Source: JAICMB01 sp049514735 (GTDB lineage: Bacteria > Acidobacteriota > Terriglobia > Bryobacterales > Bryobacteraceae). From it: a DNA stretch of 24,244 bases. The notes below the pieces were generated by a model, which was given only the letters and a program-made list of their open reading frames with translations, was not told the origin of the DNA and did no database searches. How positions within the stretch are numbered: position 1 is the stretch's first letter; each line of letters opens with the position of its first letter. This document shows positions 6,600 through 13,983 of the stretch, in pieces. A program made the translations under genes and the position numbers. The stretch is from contig JBEKUT010000104.1 of the NCBI GenBank assembly GCA_049514735.1, positions 1-24,244 of the forward strand. Direction: 5' to 3'.

Positions 6600-9095
6600 G
6601 TGAAAGATCCGCTTCTGGCGCCCGCAGTCGCGTTCGTCGCCGGCATTTTGCTTTCTCGCGGTGTGCGATTTGAGACTTGGGAATGCTGGATTGAAGCGGC
6701 GTTGTTCGCCGGATTGGCGGTGTTGGCAGGGAGACAGAAGTCGCGCAGGGTATCGTATATCTCCGCGCTGATCGCGGTGGGACTGAGCGGGGTTCTAGTC
6801 GATGTGCTGCATCGGCCAGGGCGGCTGCCAACAATCGATGCCGGATCGCAGGAAGTGGTCTTGTTGAGCGGCTGCGTTGTGGAGCCGTCGATTTTCTATC
6901 GGGATCGCGACCAATTCACGTTGGAATTGGCGCCGCACGCACGGGTCCGGGTCACAATCGCACTGAAAGACGGCGAGATTCCTCCGGACATTCCTTATGG
7001 CAGACAAGTGGAGTTGGAGGCGAAGGTCAGGGCCATTCGGAATTTCGGGAATCCGGGTTCGTTCGATTTTGTCACTTATTCGGCGCGGCGGGAAATTTAT
7101 TGGACTGCATCGGCGCGGTCCGCGGAATCTATCCGGATAATGCCGGGCCGCTGCGGGTCCATTTTCCTCCAGGCCATTTATGGGCTGCGGACGGGCGCGC
7201 TGAAGCGAATCGATTCCCTGTATCGGGGCAGCGCGTATTCGACTGGCATGATGGAGTCGATTCTGATCGGCGAGTCAACGAAGCTCGAAAAAGTTTGGAC
7301 GCAGGATTTCCGGCGCACCGGCACGTTTCACGCGTTGGTGATCTCCGGTTTGCACATTACGGTGCTCGCGGGCAGTCTGTTGCTGTTGTTGCGCGTTTGC
7401 TTTGTGCGTGAACTGCCCGCGCTGGCCATTACGGCCGTTGTGACGTGGATCTACGTGATGGTTGCGGGATGGAACCCGCCGGCAATGCGCGCGGCCGGGG
7501 GGTTCACGTTCTACCTGATCGGCCGCTATTTCCATCGCGAGCGACGCATCCTGAACCTGCTGGCCGCGGTCGGCTTCATTTATCTTACGTACGATCCGGG
7601 ACAACTTTTCGAGGCGAGCTTCCAGTTGTCCTTTCTCTCCGTGGCTGCCATCGCGGTGCTGGCCGTTCCGTTCATCGAAAAAACGTCAGGGCCGTATCGA
7701 GCCGGGGCGCGGGGGCTCACCGAACCCGCCCGCGATTTTCGACTTGCTCCCGCCAGCGCGCAATTTCGAGTGGAGCTGCGCTTGATCGCGGAGACGCTTT
7801 TCTATTACATTCGCGTCCCGCAACGATGGCTGTTGCGCGCGCTGGCGGCCTTCCTGCGAGTCTTCTTTTTCGCGTTCGACCTGGCGGTGGTGTCGGCCGT
7901 GATGCAAGTGGGTCTGGCGCTTCCGATGGCGATCTATTTCCATCGCGTCTCGTTTTCTGGGCTGTCGGCGAATGTGCTGATCGTGCCGCTGCTATCGCTG
8001 GTGGCGCCGATCGGATTCGTGGCGGTGTTCACAGGTTGGCACATCGCGGCCGCGTTGGCCGGATGGCTCCTGATTCTTTCCGAGCACGTCGCGCGCTGGC
8101 ATATTCGATGGGAGCCGGACTGGCGGGTGCCCGATCCACCGGTGTGGTTGGCGATCGCCTTCGCGGCGGCGCTGATCGGGCTGGCGTTTACCATGAATCG
8201 CTCAAGGTTGGTGCGCTGGCTGGCCGTGGGCGTGGCCGCGGGATTATTCACGCTGGTGTTCACGCATCCATTTCCACCGCTGGTGCAACACGGATCGCTG
8301 GAACTGACGGCGATCGACGTGGGTCAGGGCGACAGTCTACTGGTAGCGTTTCCCGACGGCAAGTTGATGCTGGTGGATGGCGGCGGAGTGCTCGCGTTTG
8401 GACGGAAGGTAAAGGCCAAGCTCGACATGGGTGAGGATGTTGTCTCGCCTTATTTGTGGAGCCGGTCGATTGGACATTTGGATGTGGTGGTCGCGACGCA
8501 TGCGCATGAAGACCACACTGGCGGCCTGGCCGCAGTGATCGACAATTTTCATCCGCCGGAAATGTGGACGGGGGCGAACAGCGATGAACCGGTGTGGAGA
8601 GAATTGTCGCGGCATGCTCGGATGCGCGGGGTTCGGATCAAAGACATGACGAGCGGAGAGGCGTTTGATTTTGGAGGCGCGCGGATCGAGGTGTTGTCGC
8701 CGCCGGCGGATTATATACCGAATCTCACGCCCAAGAATAACGACTCGTTGGCGTTTCGCGTGACCTATGGCAAGAACTCGTTTCTGCTCACTGGCGATAT
8801 GGAGAAGCCGATGGAGACGCGGCTGCTGGCCGACGAGCGGCCGGTGCGTGCGGATGTTCTGAAGGTGGGGCATCATGGCAGCAGAACGTCGACAGGCGAG
8901 CCGTTTCTGGACGCGGTGAATCCGCAGTTTGCGATCATCTCCGATGGCTTTGAAAATTCGTTCGGGCACCCGAATCGCGATGTTCTGGAGAGGTTGGCGG
9001 AGCATCACGCAAGGATTTTGCGGACGGACACGAATGGGCTGATCAGCGTGGTGAGCGATGGGCGGCGGATCACGATGAGCAGCCATTCGAATTGA
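6600..9095 (+). CDS. comEC: ComEC/Rec2-family DNA internalisation channel protein
   Basis: An 831-residue integral membrane protein of the natural-transformation machinery that carries single-stranded DNA across the inner membrane. An N-terminal DUF4131-like region (about 1-200) begins with the membrane segment LLAPAVAFVAGILL. The competence-domain core (about 215-545) has many hydrophobic segments and the conserved ISGLHITVLAG. A C-terminal metallo-beta-lactamase domain (about 565-831) starts with TAIDVGQGDSLLV and carries HAHEDHTGG near residues 632-640 and LKVGHHGSRTS near 753. It is a full-length three-domain ComEC. The start is GTG 6600, only 53 bases from the divergent lipoprotein start, and no good ribosome site is visible. 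Other competence genes are not in the window. The next gene begins 36 bases downstream. Confidence 0.9.
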   Translation: MKDPLLAPAVAFVAGILLSRGVRFETWECWIEAALFAGLAVLAGRQKSRRVSYISALIAVGLSGVLVDVLHRPGRLPTIDAGSQEVVLLSGCVVEPSIFYRDRDQFTLELAPHARVRVTIALKDGEIPPDIPYGRQVELEAKVRAIRNFGNPGSFDFVTYSARREIYWTASARSAESIRIMPGRCGSIFLQAIYGLRTGALKRIDSLYRGSAYSTGMMESILIGESTKLEKVWTQDFRRTGTFHALVISGLHITVLAGSLLLLLRVCFVRELPALAITAVVTWIYVMVAGWNPPAMRAAGGFTFYLIGRYFHRERRILNLLAAVGFIYLTYDPGQLFEASFQLSFLSVAAIAVLAVPFIEKTSGPYRAGARGLTEPARDFRLAPASAQFRVELRLIAETLFYYIRVPQRWLLRALAAFLRVFFFAFDLAVVSAVMQVGLALPMAIYFHRVSFSGLSANVLIVPLLSLVAPIGFVAVFTGWHIAAALAGWLLILSEHVARWHIRWEPDWRVPDPPVWLAIAFAAALIGLAFTMNRSRLVRWLAVGVAAGLFTLVFTHPFPPLVQHGSLELTAIDVGQGDSLLVAFPDGKLMLVDGGGVLAFGRKVKAKLDMGEDVVSPYLWSRSIGHLDVVVATHAHEDHTGGLAAVIDNFHPPEMWTGANSDEPVWRELSRHARMRGVRIKDMTSGEAFDFGGARIEVLSPPADYIPNLTPKNNDSLAFRVTYGKNSFLLTGDMEKPMETRLLADERPVRADVLKVGHHGSRTSTGEPFLDAVNPQFAIISDGFENSFGHPNRDVLERLAEHHARILRTDTNGLISVVSDGRRITMSSHSN

Positions 9096-9131
9096 TTTTG
9101 CCGTGTTGAAACAAGATATCCTGAGGGCGAG

Positions 9132-11690
9132 ATGTTTCGCATCGTCCTGGCCGGCATTCTCTTAGCCTTCGCCGCCGGAGCTGCCGAAAATCACAAGCTG
9201 TTCGTCGAGTGCAACCGGGAAGAGCTGGCATGGGCTGTCCCCGAGCTGGCCGGGATGCAGTTCGACTTCGATCAGGGCAATCTCGATGGCTTGCTGCAGG
9301 CCAGCGGTGAAAACCTCCAGAGTATGTTCGCCAAGTTGGTGGACATCTCGGCCGCCGAAGACGTCAATGAGATGCGCTTCGAAGAGGACGTGGCTGGAGA
9401 GAGCCGCCGCGAGGCTTTTCGCTACGGCATGAAATCGTTTCCGCCCGGCGGGCCGGCGCGTCTCGAAGAGTTTCGAGTCGATGCAAAAACAGAGGCTCCC
9501 GTTCACCCGCCGGCCACAATCGAGTTCCTGCTCGTCTCGCATTTCCTCGAATTGCTGGATTATTTTCTGCCGAAATATCGAGAGCAGTCGCGTTTCCGCT
9601 ATCTGGGGCGGCAGAATGCGGGCGGACAGGATTATTCCCTCGTCGCATTTGCGCAGCGTCCCGAGGGGAACGAACTGCGCAGCAATATCCAAGTGGGATC
9701 CAACGGCCAAACCGCGCACATGCAGGGCCTCGCATGGATTGACGCCGGTAAACGAATTGTACGCATACGCGTGGATATGTTAGGACCGGTAGAGCACTTC
9801 GCGCTCGAAACCTTAGCGATGGATATTTCAATGGTTCCGGTCAACTTCAAATCCATCGGAAGCACTTTCACGCTCCCGGCCAGAGTGACTGTCGATGCTC
9901 GCTTTGCGGGCGGCGAACTCCACAGTGTGCATCGCTATTCGGATTACCTGGCAGAGAACGAGAAGAGCACGGGTATCGCGGCAGTGACAACTCCAAGCGG
10001 GGACGACGCTTATGAACTGGTGGCGCGAGGTATTGCGCTCATCAAGAATGGCAAGGACGCGGACGCGATTCCTGCATTGCGCGAAGCGGTTCGAGTCAAT
10101 GGGGAAATGCCAGCGGCTCATTACAATCTGGCGAACGCGCTCCGTGCCACTGGGGACATGGCCGGCGCGGAAGCCGAATCACGCGAAGCAGTGAAGCTTG
10201 TCCCGGATTCAGGCATAACCCATAACCTTCTCGGGATTGTGCTCTCGAAACGCGGCAATCTTTCAGGCGCGGTGGACGAGTTCCGCAAGAGCGCGCAACT
10301 CCAGCCGAAGCAGCCGGTCGCGCATTTCAATCTGGCGCAGGCTTTGGAGAAGGCGGGCGACCGCACGGGCGCGCTGGAAGAGTACCGCATCGCTTCCGAA
10401 CTTGCGCCGGATAACGCCGCCTTCAAGACACGCTATCAACAGCTCGAGCACGCGGCCAACTCGGAGACGACGATTAAGGTGGACGTGCGGCAAGTGCTGG
10501 TCCCAGTGATCGTGACAGACAGGGATGGGCATCACGTCACGGGCCTCACACGGGCGGATTTTCGTGTTTTCGAAGACGGCGTGGAGCAGAAGATTTCCGG
10601 CTTCAGTGTCGAGAATGCGGGTACCGGCGTTCTCGCGGCGGCCACTGATGCGGCGGTGGAACCTTCTGGAGCAAGCCTGCCGACGCCGGTACAACCCGCC
10701 GCGCCCAAGCCCGCGCCGGTACGGCGAACCTACGTCATTTGCATCGATTCGTTGCACTCGGGGTTCGCAAACCTGGTGACTGTACGGCAAGCTCTGTTGA
10801 AACTTTTCCATGCGGAGCAGCCCGGAGACGCGCAGTACATTATGCTCGCGATCGGAACCACCACGCAGCTCTTGCAGAATACAACGACCGATCCGGAGAA
10901 AGTGTTGCACGCGATCGAAAGCAAGGAATTCCAGAAGCTCTTTCTGGCCAGCAGAAAAAGCAGCCTGCAGGATAACTTGACAGCGTATCGTCAAAAACTG
11001 GATGAAGTGCGCGCCGCCTGCGATGCGGGCGATCCAATGTGCCAAATGAAAAGCTCGCTGCCGTCCGGAGCAAGTGCGATTGCCGCCGAGGACCGGGTGT
11101 ACAACATGGCGTTCCTGAGTCAGTTTCAAAGTATGGTGCAACAGTTGTCTCGCGCTACGGACCGCCGCACGGTGGTCCTGATCTCCGACGGCTTCGGCCT
11201 GGTGCCGGGCAAGGAGGCATTCGCTTTATTGGTAGCTTATTTTCCAGAATTCGGATCGTACGGGCTCCGCACGGTGGATCGCATGCCGGATCTCGATCCG
11301 ATTCTGCGCCTCGCCGCGAATCGGAACGTTCCGATTTATACAATCGACTCTCGCGGGCTGTACACTTCGCCTTTCTTCGATGCCTCGAATCCCGGCGGGT
11401 CGGCGAAGATGATGCCGGCGGTGCAGAATATCATGGAATCCAACGCCAGCGACGCGGGCGACACGTTATCGGAAATCGCGTCCGCCACGGGAGGCACGGC
11501 GTTTCAGAATCGTAACGATCTGCTGACCGGGATGCAGCGCGCTTTTGCCGATGGCCGCCAATATTACATGCTGGCGTATGTATCGGGCAATTCGAACGCG
11601 GACGGTAAGTTTCGATCCATTAGCGTGCGGTTGCGAGACGGAAAAATGCTGGTGAAGGCGAAGCGCGGCTATTGGGCCGTTGCGAATTAG
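9132..11690 (+). CDS. secreted TPR protein with VWFA-related acidobacterial domain
   Basis: An 852-residue exported protein: the signal peptide is MFRIVLAGILLAFAAGAA. Residues about 20-280 form an N-terminal domain I do not recognise. TPR repeats occupy about 291-436, with units such as PAAHYNLANALRATGDMAGA and PVAHFNLAQALEKAGDRTGA. From about 447 (TIKVDVRQVLVPVIVTDRDG, then LTRADFRVFEDGVEQKISGF) it matches the VWFA-related domain abundant in Acidobacteria. D539 in ICIDSLHS sits at the MIDAS-like position, with a relaxed D-x-L-x-S/T form instead of DxSxS. The C-terminus KRGYWAV is typical of this family. An Ala/Pro linker separates the beta-domain from the VWA fold (about 505-531). The biological role of these proteins is not known; TPR plus VWA suggests protein-protein contact in the periplasm. 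Start ATG has GAGGGCGAG just upstream. Confidence 0.85.
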   Translation: MFRIVLAGILLAFAAGAAENHKLFVECNREELAWAVPELAGMQFDFDQGNLDGLLQASGENLQSMFAKLVDISAAEDVNEMRFEEDVAGESRREAFRYGMKSFPPGGPARLEEFRVDAKTEAPVHPPATIEFLLVSHFLELLDYFLPKYREQSRFRYLGRQNAGGQDYSLVAFAQRPEGNELRSNIQVGSNGQTAHMQGLAWIDAGKRIVRIRVDMLGPVEHFALETLAMDISMVPVNFKSIGSTFTLPARVTVDARFAGGELHSVHRYSDYLAENEKSTGIAAVTTPSGDDAYELVARGIALIKNGKDADAIPALREAVRVNGEMPAAHYNLANALRATGDMAGAEAESREAVKLVPDSGITHNLLGIVLSKRGNLSGAVDEFRKSAQLQPKQPVAHFNLAQALEKAGDRTGALEEYRIASELAPDNAAFKTRYQQLEHAANSETTIKVDVRQVLVPVIVTDRDGHHVTGLTRADFRVFEDGVEQKISGFSVENAGTGVLAAATDAAVEPSGASLPTPVQPAAPKPAPVRRTYVICIDSLHSGFANLVTVRQALLKLFHAEQPGDAQYIMLAIGTTTQLLQNTTTDPEKVLHAIESKEFQKLFLASRKSSLQDNLTAYRQKLDEVRAACDAGDPMCQMKSSLPSGASAIAAEDRVYNMAFLSQFQSMVQQLSRATDRRTVVLISDGFGLVPGKEAFALLVAYFPEFGSYGLRTVDRMPDLDPILRLAANRNVPIYTIDSRGLYTSPFFDASNPGGSAKMMPAVQNIMESNASDAGDTLSEIASATGGTAFQNRNDLLTGMQRAFADGRQYYMLAYVSGNSNADGKFRSISVRLRDGKMLVKAKRGYWAVAN

Positions 11691-12330
11691 TAATAGCCGG
11701 GCGCGCCGGATTGGGCACGGAGGCGGTTAGAGTAGCATGCTGCGGCCCCATTTGCAGATTCGGATGCGCGCAGCCGCTCACTACGGCCCATGCCCGCGCG
11801 GCCGGATGGTCGTACGCGTCCCGATCCGAAGATCCCACAGCGAGAGTTCTTCCCAATGGACGAGTATCTGGTCGCAATTTGCCCAGATTCCGGAGATCCA
11901 TCCCTCGGTTGCCGGCCGTTCTCACGGGTTATCGCGTGTCGCGCACTGCTGTCGATAATAAGGCTGGTGAGATAAGGCTGTGTGCCAAAGAAGGGTCCGA
12001 TATGTTTCGACGCGCCTATGTCAACAACAGAAATCCAGCCGCCGTCGCCGGCTTCAATCAGGAGGGTGCGACTCGGTTTCAGCCAACTACTGGCGCGCGT
12101 GATTCGTGGATTCTTGTCGTTTTGAAGTCTGAGTCGGCCACTCACTTGGCTCGTCTGCTAAGACCGCGCTCGACAGGCGAAATGCGTGTCTGAGGCGCGA
12201 TTTCGCGCCGCCCGAAAGTCGAGCGGCCAGGAGGCGTTCGGCTTCGACGGCGTTGGCGGCGCTTAGTTGTTCGTTCTTGTTCAACGTACCGATCGTCTCA
12301 CAGGAGGGTCCCCATGTAGAATTGAAGGAG
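11691..12330. other. 640-bp region without a convincing gene
   Basis: Open frames of 60-173 codons exist on both strands, but none has a recognisable domain, signal sequence or good ribosome site, and they overlap one another. The region separates the VWFA-like gene from the ATPase/TOPRIM-like pair and could be decayed sequence at the edge of an acquired block. AGGAGG-like sequence at 12302-12307 is followed by an ATG directly followed by TAG, so it does not open a gene. No tRNA-like or CRISPR-like pattern was found. Confidence 0.5.
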
Positions 12331-13437
12331 ATGTTGAGCCGTCTCTATCTCGACAACTTCCGGTGTTTCGTTAATTTCGAGTACAGACCGGGCCGCAGGG
12401 AACTAATCCTCGGCGGCAATGGGTCAGGCAAGTCTTCTCTGCTGGACGCTTTATTGGTCCTACGACAATTTGTCGTCAAGGGCGATCTGTTTGACGATTT
12501 TCACATTTTGGGTCAACGAACCCGCTGGCTCGACCAACGCCAGATAACGGGCGAACTCGATGCGGAGTTGAACGGCGGGAGATATGTCTACCGCTTGGTC
12601 ATTGAGCCCTGGGAGGAACCGCCCCGGCCACGCGTGGTGTCGGAGACCGTCCATTTCGACGGGAAACCGATATTTGAATTTACAAAAGGTGAAGTGCATC
12701 TCTTCAACGACCGGTTTGAACACAAGGTCACTTACGATTTCGACTGGCAACGTTCTGCATTGGCGACGATCATACCCAGAAAAGACAATCAGACGTTGAG
12801 CCGGTTCAAACTTTGGCTTAGCAGTCTCTATTGCTTTCGACTCAATCCGTTTGGGATGGTTACTCGCGCGGAAGGAGAGAGCCTCTATCCCAACGTTGAC
12901 CTTTCTAATATCGCCTCTTGGTACCGTCACCTGGTCCAGACCGATCAGAGGCAGAATGCCGCCTTATTGAAAAGCTTGCAAGAGTCGCTCGATGGCTTTA
13001 CCTTCCTTCAATTGGAGCCCGCAGGAGAGAATGTCCGCCTGTTAGTTGCTGAGTTCGGCCAGAACAGCGGCAAACCCAGTAAGTTTTACTTCAACGAGTT
13101 GTCCGATGGACAGCGATGTCTGATTGCGCTATACACGATCCTGCACTTCGTATTGGCGAAAGGTGGCACAGTCCTTTTCGATGAGCCCGATAATTTTCTT
13201 TCGCTGCGTGAGATTCAACCTTGGCTTTTGGCCGTGGATGACGCGATCGAGGAGAACCAGGGACAAGTGCTTATGATTTCGCATCACCCGGAGATCATCA
13301 ATCAATGGGCTCCGACTAGCGGAGTCCAGCTTATTCGGAATGGGACTGGTTCCGTTCGCGTCGAGAGGTTTTCGGGAGATCCTGCGAGTTCTTTGGCTCC
13401 CGCGGAGCTAATTGCGCGCGGCTGGGAATGTGAGTAA
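12331..13437 (+). CDS. ABC/AAA-type ATPase of a candidate conflict (defence) module
   Basis: A 368-residue cytosolic ATPase of the AAA_15/AAA_21, OLD/RloA-like class. Walker A is GGNGSGKSS (28-36), immediately after the typical opening LYLDNFRCFVNF. A central insert (about 70-245) has no recognisable motif. An ABC-signature-like segment FNELSDGQRCLIALY follows (254-268), then Walker B VLFDEPDNFL (281-290) and the switch histidine in ISHHPE (316-321). ATG 12331 is chosen because the family usually starts within a few residues of 'LxxxNFR'; AAGGAG abuts this ATG. A TTG at 12253 would add an unrelated 26-residue tail. The following gene starts within its last codons. ATPases of this class pair with TOPRIM nucleases in anti-phage systems such as PARIS; that role is inference here. 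Confidence 0.75.
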   Translation: MLSRLYLDNFRCFVNFEYRPGRRELILGGNGSGKSSLLDALLVLRQFVVKGDLFDDFHILGQRTRWLDQRQITGELDAELNGGRYVYRLVIEPWEEPPRPRVVSETVHFDGKPIFEFTKGEVHLFNDRFEHKVTYDFDWQRSALATIIPRKDNQTLSRFKLWLSSLYCFRLNPFGMVTRAEGESLYPNVDLSNIASWYRHLVQTDQRQNAALLKSLQESLDGFTFLQLEPAGENVRLLVAEFGQNSGKPSKFYFNELSDGQRCLIALYTILHFVLAKGGTVLFDEPDNFLSLREIQPWLLAVDDAIEENQGQVLMISHHPEIINQWAPTSGVQLIRNGTGSVRVERFSGDPASSLAPAELIARGWECE

Positions 13438-13974
13438 GCCCTCGCTAGTTGCAGTTCTTGCTGAGGATGAGCGGCACCAGCGCTTTGTCCGACATTTTCT
13501 ATACCGAAAGGGTTTCTCACGACATGAAGTCCGGATGGAGGTCCTTCCGAGCGGCAGGGGCTGCGGAGAGCAGTGGGTACGTGAACGGTATCCAACTGCC
13601 GTGGGAGCATACCGTGAAAGGTCCGCGCGGGCGAAGACTGCGCTCTTCGTTACTATTGACGCGGATACAGAAGACGTCGAAAGACGTCAGCGGCAATTGC
13701 GAGAGAGTCTCACGCAGCTTGGACTGTCTGTGCGAACGCAGGAAGAATCAATTGTTCATTTGATCCCAAAGAGAAGCATTGAAACTTGGGTGCTATTCCT
13801 TCACGGCAGAACAGTGGATGAGGATACCGACTCAGCCGAGACCCTCAGGTTGATAGTCTAATTGCCATCGCTGCCGTCGCGTTCTTCGATCTGAGTCGCA
13901 CGAATCCGACGCTGCGTCCGAATATCGTTCCATCGCTGTCGGCGGCAATCCCGGAAGTGAGGCGGCTTGATTAA
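13430..13974 (+). pseudogene. small TOPRIM-like partner protein, frameshifted near its C-terminus
   Basis: The intact frame starts at GTG 13430, overlapping the ATPase gene by 8 bases, and stops at 13859-13861 after 143 codons. It shows PSLVAVLAEDERHQRFV with an acidic residue at E12, a Gly-rich LPSGRGCGEQWVRER, and a strand ending in an Asp pair, TIDADTED (D77, D79). The order Glu...DxD is that of TOPRIM nucleases. After IPKRSIETWVLFLHGRTVDE the frame becomes unlikely (SAETLRLIV). The -1 frame, open from 13822 to TAA 13972-13974, continues plausibly with YRLSRDPQVDSLIAIAAVAF and then VPSLSAAIPEVRRLD. A net one-base loss between about 13820 and 13850 explains this; restored length would be about 180 residues. 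I see no slippery heptamer supporting programmed frameshifting. The TOPRIM call is by motif order only. Confidence 0.55.
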
Positions 13975-13983
13975 CGGAGTCGC

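Noticed and set aside
6547..6834. 96-residue extension of the lipoprotein ORF
   Set aside because: It crosses the divergent comEC start, and the signal peptide with lipobox begins at 6546.
7445..8434. 329-codon plus-strand ORF within comEC
   Set aside because: It is an out-of-frame shadow of the well supported ComEC frame, rich in Arg and Gly as expected for frame-shifted GC-rich sequence.
10263..11141. 292-codon minus-strand ORF
   Set aside because: Antisense to the TPR/VWFA-like gene, with no motif of its own.
11672..12193. 173-codon plus-strand ORF after the VWFA-like gene
   Set aside because: No domain, no ribosome site, starts inside the previous gene, and an antisense ORF of similar length overlaps it.
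12087..12284. 65-codon minus-strand ORF before the ATPase gene
   Set aside because: It needs a TTG start, has no ribosome site, and matches no family I recognise; the region is better left unassigned.
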